Assembly (NCBI RefSeq): GCF_933775445.1
Contig: NW_026089433.1
Location: forward strand, 124,001-188,000
DNA: 64,000 nucleotides
From: Argentina anserina
Taxonomy: Eukaryota; Streptophyta; Magnoliopsida; Rosales; Rosaceae
Reading direction: 5' to 3'
The position numbers and the translations under genes were made by a program. Under the pieces are notes generated by a model. The model was not told the origin of the DNA. It did not search any database and saw only the letters and a program-made list of their open reading frames with translations. Position 1 is the stretch's first letter, and each line of letters opens with the position of its first letter. Below, one piece after another: positions 54,601-64,000 of the stretch.

Positions 54601-57600
54601 AAACGATGTAAAGATACTCAGTTTGAAAGAAACACACTCCCACACTTGCAAAACTCTCAAATTCAATAGAAACTCGCATCAGAAAGCCTTACAGAAAGAT
54701 ACTCAAACGAGAAATGAAAAGATACACAATTGGAATAGTAAAGATAAGCAAACGATGTAAAGATACTCAGTTTGAAAGAAACACACTCCCACACTTGCAA
54801 AACTCTCAATTACATTAGAAACTCGCATCAGAAGCCTTACAGAAAGATACTCAAACGAGAAATGAAAAGATACACAATTGGAATAGTAAAGATACGCAAA
54901 TGATGTAAAGATACACAATTGGAATAGTAAAGATACGCAAACGATGTAAAGATACACAATTGGAATAGTAAAGAAACGCAAACGATGTAAAGATACTCAG
55001 TTTGAAAGAAACACACTCCCACACTTGCAAAACTCTCAATTACATTAGAAACTCGCATCAGAAGCCTTACAGAAAGATACTCAAACGAGAAATGAAAAGA
55101 TACACAATTGGAATAGTAAAGATACGCAAACGATGTAAAGATACACAATTGGAATAGTAAAGATACGCAAACGATGTAAAGATACTCAGTTTGAAAGAAA
55201 CACACTCCCACACTTGCAAAACTCTCAAATACAATAGAAACTCGCATCAGAAGCCTTACAGAAATATACTCAAACGAGAAATGAAAAGATACACAGTTGC
55301 ATTAGTAAAGATACGCAAACGATGTAAAGATACTCAGTTTGAAAGAAACACACTCCCACACTTGCAAAACTCTCAAATTCAATAGAAACTCGCATCAGAA
55401 AGCCTTACAGAAAGATACTCAAACGAGAAATGAAAAGATACACAATTGGAATAGTAAAGATAAGCAAACGATGTAAAGATACTCAGTTTGAAAGAAACAC
55501 ACTCCCACACTTGCAAAACTCTCAATTACATTAGAAACTCGCATCAGAAAGCCTTACAGAAAGATACTCAAACGAGAAATGAAAAGATACACAATTGGAA
55601 TAGTAAAGATACGCAATAGATGTAAAGATACTCAGTTTGAAGGAAACACACTCCCACACGTGCAAAACTCTCAAATTCAATAGAAACTCGCATCAGAAGC
55701 CTTACAGAAAGATACTCAAACGAGAAATGAAAAGATACACAATTGGAATAGTAAAGATACGCAAACGATGTAAAGATACACAATTGGAATAGTAAAGATA
55801 CGCAAACGATGTAAAGATACTCAGTTTGAAAGAAACACACTCCCACACTTGCAAAACTCTCAAATACAATAGAAACTCGCATCAGAAAGCCTTACAGAAG
55901 GATACTCAAACGAGAAATGAAAAGATACACAATTGGAATAGTAAAGATACGCAAACGATGTAAAGATACACAATTGGAATAGTAAAGATACGCAAACGAT
56001 GTAAAGATACTCAGTTTGAAAGAAACACACTCCCACACTTGCAAAACTCTCAAATACAATAGAAACTCGCATCAGAAGCCTTACAGAAATATACTCAAAC
56101 GAGAAATGAAAAGATACACAGTTGCATTAGTAAAGATACGCAAACGATGTAAAGATACTCAGTTTGAAAGAAACACACTCCCACACTTGCAAAACTCTCA
56201 AATTCAATAGAAACTCGCATCAGAAAGCCTTACAGAAAGATACTCAAACGAGAAATGAAAAGATACACAATTGGAATAGTAAAGATAAGCAAACGATGTA
56301 AAGATACTCAGTTTGAAAGAAACACACTCCCACACTTGCAAAACTCTCAATTACATTAGAAACTCGCATCAGAAGCCTTACAGAAAGATACTCAAACGAG
56401 AAATGAAAAGATACACAATTGGAATAGTAAAGATACGCAAACGATGTAAAGATACACAATTGGAATAGTAAAGATACGCAAACGATGTAAAGATACACAA
56501 TTGGAATAGTAAAGAAACGCAAACGATGTAAAGATACTCAGTTTGAAAGAAACACACTCCCACACTTGCAAAACTCTCAAATTCAATAGAAACTCGCATC
56601 AGAAAGCCTTATAGAAAGATACTCAAACGAGAAATGAAAAGATACACAATTGGAATAGTAAAGATACGCAAACGATGTAAAGATACTCAGTTTGAAAGAA
56701 ACACACTCCCACACTTGCAAAACTCTCAATTACATTAGAAACTCGCATCAGAAGCCTTACAGAAAGATAGTCAAACGAGAAATGAAAAGATACACAATTG
56801 GAATAGTAAAGATACGCAAACGATGTAAAGATACACAATTGGAATAGTAAAGAAACGCAAACGATGTAAAGATACTCAGTTTGAAAGAAACACACTCCCA
56901 CACTTGCAAAACTCTCAAATACAATAGAAACTCGCATCAGAAGCCTTACAGAAAGATACTCAAACGAGAAATGAAAAGATACACAATTGGAATAGTAAAG
57001 ATACGCAAACGATGTAAAGATACACAATTGGAATAGTAAAGATACGCAAACGATGTAAAGATACTCAGTTTGAAAGAAACACACTCCCACACTTGCAAAA
57101 CTCTCAAATTCAATAGAAACTCGCATCCGAAAGCCTTACGGAAAGATACTCAATCGATATATGAAAAGATACACAATTGGAATAGTAAAGATACGCAAAC
57201 GATGTAAAGATACTCAGTTTGAAAGAAACACACTCCCACACTTGCAAAACTCTCAATTACTTTAGAAACTCGCATCAGAAAGCCTTACATAAAGATACTC
57301 AATCGAGAAATGAAAAGATACTCAATTGGAATAGTAAAGATACGCAAACGATGTAAAGATACACAATTGGAATAGTAAAGATACGCAAACGATGTAAAGA
57401 TACACAATTGGAATAGTAAAGATACGGAAACGATGTAAAGATACACAATTGGGATAGTAAAGATACGCAAACGATGTAAAGATACTCAGTTTGAAAGAAA
57501 CACACTCCCACACTTGCAAAACTCTCAAATTCAATAGAAACTCGCATCAGAAAGCCTTATAGAAAGATACTCAAACGAGAAATGAAAAGATACACAATTG

Positions 57601-60600
57601 GAATAGTAAAGATACGCAAACGATGTAAAGATACTCAGTTTGAAAGAAACACACTCCCACACTTGCAAAACTCTCAATTACATTAGAAACTCGCATCAGA
57701 AGCCTTACAGAAAGATACTCAAACGAGAAATGAAAAGATACACAATTGGAATAGTAAAGATACGCAAATGATGTAAAGATACACAATTGGAATAGTAAAG
57801 ATACGCAAACGATGTAAAGATACACAATTGGAATAGTAAAGAAACGCAAACGATGTAAAGATACTCAGTTTGAAAGAAATACACTCCCACACTTGCAAAA
57901 CTCTCAATTACAATAGAAACTCGCATCAGAAAGCCTTACAGAAAGATACTCAAACGAGAAATGAAAAGATACACAATTGGAGTAGTAAAGATACGCAAAC
58001 GATGTAAAGATACACAATTGGAATAGTAAAGATACGGAAACGATGTAAAGATACACAATTGGAATAGTAAAGCTACGCAAACGATGTAAAGATACTCAGT
58101 TTGAAAGAAACACACTCCCACACTTGCAAAACTCTCAAATTCAATAGAAACTCGCATCAGAAAGCCTTACAGAAAGATACTCAAACGAGAAATGAAAAGA
58201 TACACAATTGGAATAGTAAAGATAAGCAAACGATGTAAAGATACTCAGTTTGAAAGAAACACACTCCCACACTTGCAAAACTCTCAATTACATTAGAAAC
58301 TCGCATCAGAAGCCTTACAGAAAGATACTCAAACGAGAAATGAAAAGATACACAATTGGAATAGTAAAGATACGCAAATGATGTAAAGATACACAATTGG
58401 AATAGTAAAGATACGGAAACAATGTAAAGATACACAATTGGAATAGCAAAGAAACGCAAACGATGTAAAGATACTCAGTTTGAAAGAAACACACTCCCAC
58501 ACTTGCAAAACTCTCAAATTCAATAGAAACTCGCATCCGAAAGCCTTACGGAAAGATACTCAATCGAGAAATGAAAAGATACACAATTGGAATAGTAAAG
58601 ATACGCAAACGATGTAAAGATACTCAGTTTGAAAGAAACACACTCCCACACTTGCAAAACTCTCAATTACATTAGAAACTCGCATCAGAAAGCCTTACAG
58701 AAAGATACTCAATCGAGAAATGAAAAGATACTCAATTGGAATAGTAAAGATACGCAAACGATGTAAAGATACACAATTGGAATAGTAAAGATACGCAAAC
58801 GATGTAAAGATACACAATTGGAATAGTAAAGATACGGAAACGATGTAAAGATACACAATTGGGATAGTAAAGATACGCAAACGATGTAAAGATACTCAGT
58901 TTGAAAGAAACACACTCCCACACTTGCAAAACTCTCAATTACATTAGAAACTCGCATCAGAAGCCTTACAGAAAGATACTCAAACGAGAAATGAAAAGAT
59001 ACACAATTGGAATAGTAAAGATACGCAAACGATGTAAAGATACTCAGTTTGAAGGAAACACACTCCCACACGTGCAAAACTCTCAAATTCAATAGAAACT
59101 CGCATCAGAAGCCTTACAGAAAGATACTCAAACGAGAAATGAAAAGATACACAATTGGAATAGTAAAGATACGCAAACGATGTAAAGATACACAATTGGA
59201 ATAGTAAAGATACGCAAACGATGTAAAGATACTCAGTTTGAAAGAAACACACTCCCACACTTGCAAAACTCTCAAATACAATAGAAACTCGCATCAGAAA
59301 GCCTTACAGAAGGATACTCAAACGAGAAATGAAAAGATACACAATTGGAATAGTAAAGATACGCAAACGATGTAAAGATACACAATTGGAATAGTAAAGA
59401 TACGCAAACGATGTAAAGATACTCAGTTTGAAAGAAACACACTCCCACACTTGCAAAACTCTCAAATACAATAGAAACTCGCATCAGAAGCCTTACAGAA
59501 ATATACTCAAACGAGAAATGAAAAGATACACAGTTGCATTAGTAAAGATACGCAAACGATGTAAAGATACTCAGTTTGAAAGAAACACACTCCCACACTT
59601 GCAAAACTCTCAAATTCAATAGAAACTCGCATCAGAAAGCCTTACAGAAAGATACTCAAACGAGAAATGAAAAGATACACAATTGGAATAGTAAAGATAA
59701 GCAAACGATGTAAAGATACTCAGTTTGAAAGAAACACACTCCCACACTTGCAAAACTCTCAATTACATTAGAAACTCGCATCAGAAGCCTTACAGAAAGA
59801 TACTCAAACGAGAAATGAAAAGATACACAATTGGAATAGTAAAGATACGCAAATGATGTAAAGATACACAATTGGAATAGTAAAGATACGCAAACGATGT
59901 AAAGATACACAATTGGAATAGTAAAGAAACGCAAACGATGTAAAGATACTCAGTTTGAAAGAAACACACTCCCACACTTGCAAAACTCTCAAATTCAATA
60001 GAAACTCGCATCAGAAAGCCTTATAGAAAGATACTCAAACGAGAAATGAAAAGATACACAATTGGAATAGTAAAGATACGCAAACGATGTAAAGATACTC
60101 AGTTTGAAAGAAACACACTCCCACACTTGCAAAACTCTCAATTACATTAGAAACTCGCATCAGAAGCCTTACAGAAAGATACTCAAACGAGAAATGAAAA
60201 GATACACAATTGGAATAGTAAAGATACGCAAACGATGTAAAGATACACAATTGGAATAGTAAAGAAACGCAAACGATGTAAAGATACTCAGTTTGAAAGA
60301 AACACACTCCCACACTTGCAAAACTCTCAAATACAATAGAAACTCGCATCAGAAGCCTTACAGAAAGATACTCAAACGAGAAATGAAAAAATACACAATT
60401 GGAATAGTAAAGATACGCAAACGATGTAAAGATACACAATTGGAATAGTAAAGATACGCAAACGATGTAAAGATACTCAGTTTGAAAGAAACACACTCCC
60501 ACACTTGCAAAACTCTCAAATTCAATAGAAACTCGCATCCGAAAGCCTTACGGAAAGATACTCAATCGAGAAATGAAAAGATACACAATTGGAATAGTAA

Positions 60601-63300
60601 AGATACGCAAACGATGTAAAGATACTCAGTTTGAAAGAAACACACTCCCACACTTGCAAAACTCTCAATTACATTAGAAACTCGCATCAGAAAGCCTTAC
60701 AGAAAGATACTCAATCGAGAAATGAAAAGATACTCAATTGGAATAGTAAAGATACGCAAACGATGTAAAGATACACAATTGGAATAGTAAAGATACGCAA
60801 ACGATGTAAAGATACACAATTGGAATAGTAAAGATACGGAAACGATGTAAAGATACACAATTGGGATAGTAAAGATACGCAAACGATGTAAAGATACTCA
60901 GTTTGAAAGAAACACACTCCCACACTTGCAAAACTCTCAAATTCAATAGAAACTCGCATCAGAAAGCCTTATAGAAAGATACTCAAACGAGAAATGAAAA
61001 GATACACAATTGGAATAGTAAAGATACGCAAACGATGTAAAGATACTCAGTTTGAAAGAAACACACTCCCACACTTGCAAAACTCTCAATTACATTAGAA
61101 ACTCGCATCAGAAGCCTTACAGAAAGATACTCAAACGAGAAATGAAAAGATACACAATTGGAATAGTAAAGATACGCAAATGATGTAAAGATACACAATT
61201 GGAATAGTAAAGATACGCAAACGATGTAAAGATACACAATTGGAATAGTAAAGAAACGCAAACGATGTAAAGATACTCAGTTTGAAAGAAATACACTCCC
61301 ACACTTGCAAAACTCTCAATTACAATAGAAACTCGCATCAGAAAGCCTTACAGAAAGATACTCAAACGAGAAATGAAAAGATACACAATTGGAGTAGTAA
61401 AGATACGCAAACGATGTAAAGATACACAATTGGAATAGTAAAGATACGGAAACGATGTAAAGATACACAATTGGAATAGTAAAGCTACGCAAACGATGTA
61501 AAGATACTCAGTTTGAAAGAAACACACTCCCACACTTGCAAAACTCTCAAATTCAATAGAAACTCGCATCAGAAAGCCTTACAGAAAGATACTCAAACGA
61601 GAAATGAAAAGATACACAATTGGAATAGTAAAGATAAGCAAACGATGTAAAGATACTCAGTTTGAAAGAAACACACTCCCACACTTGCAAAACTCTCAAT
61701 TACATTAGAAACTCGCATCAGAAGCCTTACAGAAAGATACTCAAACGAGAAATGAAAAGATACACAATTGGAATAGTAAAGATACGCAAATGATGTAAAG
61801 ATACACAATTGGAATAGTAAAGATACGCAAACGATGTAAAGATACACAATTGGAATAGTAAAGAAACGCAAACGATGTAAAGATACTCAGTTTGAAAGAA
61901 ACACACTCCCACACTTGCAAAACTCTCAATTTCAATAGAAACTCGCATCCGAAAGCCTTACGGAAAGATACTCAATCGAGAAATGAAAAGATACACAATT
62001 GGAATAGTAAAGATACGCAAACGATGTAAAGATACTCAGTTTGAAAGAAACACACTCCCACACTTGCAAAACTCTCAATTACATTAGAAACTCGCATCAG
62101 AAAGCCTTACAGAAAGATACTCAATCGAGAAATGAAAAGATACTCAATTGGAATAGTAAAGATACGCAAACGATGTAAAGATACACAATTGGAATAGTAA
62201 AGATACGCAAACGATGTAAAGATACACAATTGGAATAGTAAAGATACGGAAACGATGTAAAGATACACAATTGGGATAGTAAAGATACGCAAACGATGTA
62301 AAGATACTCAGTTTGAAAGAAACACACTCCCACACTTGCAAAACTCTCAAATTCAATAGAAACTCGCATCAGAAAGCCTTATAGAAAGATACTCAAACGA
62401 GAAATGAAAAGATACACAATTGGAATAGTAAAGATACGCAAACGATGTAAAGATACTCAGTTTGAAAGAAACACACTCCCACACTTGCAAAACTCTCAAT
62501 TACATTAGAAACTCGCATCAGAAGCCTTACAGAAAGATACTCAAACGAGAAATGAAAAGATACACAATTGGAATAGTAAAGATACGCAAATGATGTAAAG
62601 ATACACAATTGGAATAGTAAAGATACGCAAACGATGTAAAGATACACAATTGGAATAGTAAAGAAACGCAAACGATGTAAAGATACTCAGTTTGAAAGAA
62701 ATACACTCCCACAATTGCAAAACTCTCAATTACAATAGAAACTCGCATCAGAAAGCCTTACAGAAAGATACTCAAACGAGAAATGAAAAGATACACAATT
62801 GGAGTAGTAAAGATACGCAAACGATGTAAAGATACACAATTGGAATAGTAAAGATACGCAAACGATGTAAAGATACACAATTGGAATAGTAAAGCTACGC
62901 AAACGATGTAAAGATACTCAGTTTGAAAGAAACACACTCCCACACTTGCAAAACTCTCAAATTCAATAGAAACTCGCATCAGAAAGCCTTACAGAAAGAT
63001 ACTCAAACGAGAAATGAAAAGATACACAATTGGAATAGTAAAGCTACGCAAACGATGTAAAGATACTCAGTTTGAAGGAAACACACTCCCACACTTGCAA
63101 AACTCTCAAATTCAATAGAAACTCGCATCAGAAAGCCTTACAAAAAGATACTCAAACGAGAAATGAAAAGATACACAATTGGAATAGTAAAGATACGCAA
63201 ACGATGTAAAGATACTCAGTTTGAAAGAAACACACTCCCACACTTGCAAAACTCTCAAATACAATAGAAACTCGCATCAGAAGCCTTACAGAAATATACT
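51631..63300. repeat. Higher-order repeat block with 1180, 1410, 1541, 3412 and 4953 bp steps
   Basis: Matching strings recur at 52332/53742, 57285/58695 and 60697/62107 (1410 bp), 54319/55860 and 54703/56244 (1541 bp), 55860/59272, 56244/59656 and 57285/60697 (3412 bp), 52332/57285, 53742/58695 and 54703/59656 (4953 = 3412 + 1541 bp), and 51803/52983 (1180 bp). The additive relations show that a segment was duplicated, then a larger segment containing it was duplicated again. Segment 62.5-63.1 kb also matches 51.6-52.1 kb at offset 10955, including the GCTACG variant. Confidence 0.85.
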
Positions 63301-64000
63301 CAAACGAGAAATGAAAAGATACACAGTTGCATTAGTAAAGGTACGCAAACGATGTAAAGATACTCAGTTTGAAAGAAACACACTCCCACGCTTGCAAAAC
63401 TCTCAAATTCAATAGAAACTCGCATCAGAAGCCTTACAGAAATATACTCAAACGAGAAATGAAAAAATACACAATTGGAATAGTAAAGATAAGCAAACGA
63501 TGTAAAGATACTCAGTTTGAAAGAAACACACTCCCACACTTGCAAAACTCTCAATTACATTAGAAACTCGCATCAGAAAGCCTTACAGAAAGATACTCAA
63601 ACGAGAAATGAAAAGATACACAATTGGAATAGTAAAGATACGCAAACGATGTAAAGATACTCAGTTTGAAGGAAACACACTCCCACACGTGCAAAACTCT
63701 CAAATTCAATAGAAACTCACATCAGAAGCCTTACAGAAAGATACTCAAACGAGAAATGAAAAGATACACAATTGGAATAGTAAAGATACGCAAACGATGT
63801 AAAGATACACAATTGGAATAGTAAAGATACGCAAACGATGTAAAGATACTCAGTTTGAAAGAAACACACTCCCACACTTGCAAAACTCTCAAATACAATA
63901 GAAACTCGCATCAGAAAGCCTTACAGAAGGATACTCAAACGAGAAATGAAAAGATACACAATTGGAATAGTAAAGATACACAAACGATGTAAAGATACAC

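Larger units (their letters stand above)
51626..64000. repeat. Satellite DNA array, right part, running off the window end
   Basis: Same satellite family, same orientation and same phase as the left array: joining position 45005 to 51631 restores an intact unit. The right part carries variants absent or rare on the left: GCTACGCAAACG in place of GATACGCAAACG (51939, 53119, 58070, 61480, 62900, 63043), CACACGTGC in place of CACACTTGC (four copies), and GATAAGCAAACG. The TTGCATTAG variant is shared with only the last kilobase before the retrotransposon (about 44.35 and 44.5 kb). The array is still going at the last base of the window, so its true length is unknown. Confidence 0.97.

Noticed and set aside
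687..63911. Hundreds of open reading frames of 60-181 codons in the satellite, with repeating hydrophobic peptides (minus strand) or basic 64-residue peptides (plus strand)
   Set aside because: They recur with the satellite unit, occur in two or three overlapping frames at once, and change frame whenever a 41-bp module is gained or lost. The strand simply has few stop codons. There is no start context, domain or conservation pattern of a gene.
1..64000. Telomere repeats or a CENP-B box in the satellite
   Set aside because: No TTTAGGG runs and no match to the CENP-B box pattern were seen; centromeric or subtelomeric location cannot be decided from sequence alone.

Overview
The window is plant repetitive DNA with no supportable host gene. 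Two stretches of one satellite array (1-45005 and 51626-64000) flank a single young LTR retrotransposon (45006-51625, read on the minus strand). The flowering-plant assignment rests on the retrotransposon: its primer-binding site is an 18-nt perfect match to the 3' end of plant tRNA-Asp, and its internal sequence carries short motifs typical of Tat/Athila-type Ty3/gypsy elements. I cannot name the species.

The satellite is head-to-tail in one orientation throughout. The basic unit is 148 or 149 bp (the difference is one A in CAGAAGCC versus CAGAAAGCC). It is built from modules that each begin with AAAGATAC: an 84-bp unique module, then modules of about 23, 22 and 19 bp. The 22+19 pair (41 bp) is itself repeated 1-4 times per unit, giving ladders of 148/149, 189/190, 230/231 and 271/272 bp. 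On top of this sits a hierarchy of higher-order repeats and large tandem duplications, different in each part of the array: about 1.1-1.5 kb in 1-4.2 kb, 379/759 bp in 5.9-7.9 kb, 908/2006/4581 bp in 8.7-14.8 kb, 5280/5741/5760 bp in 16.4-32 kb, 1750/2129/3879 bp in 31-44.3 kb, and 1180/1410/1541/3412/4953 bp to the right of the retrotransposon. The many open frames in the array are a by-product of sparse stop codons in a repeat, not genes.

The retrotransposon is 6620 bp: LTRs of 1739 and 1740 bp with TG...CA ends, a 5-bp GATAC target-site duplication, a tRNA-Asp primer-binding site, a polypurine tract, and a 3.1-kb internal region with no recognisable gag or pol. It is therefore a non-autonomous element that must have been mobilised in trans. 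By eye the two LTRs differ at one base and one homopolymer length, so the insertion is very recent. Removing the element and one GATAC rejoins a perfect satellite unit, and an element-free copy of the same higher-order segment lies 1180 bp (element removed) downstream, which helps order the events.

The main ideas worth testing are: (i) the nested AAAGATAC architecture and its near-nucleosomal unit lengths; (ii) a possible origin of the satellite from the 3' region of a Tat-like retrotransposon, suggested by a shared CCCACACTT core; (iii) the ordered history of kilobase-scale duplications readable from private variants; and (iv) an unexplained, more GC-rich island inside the element that could be captured host sequence.
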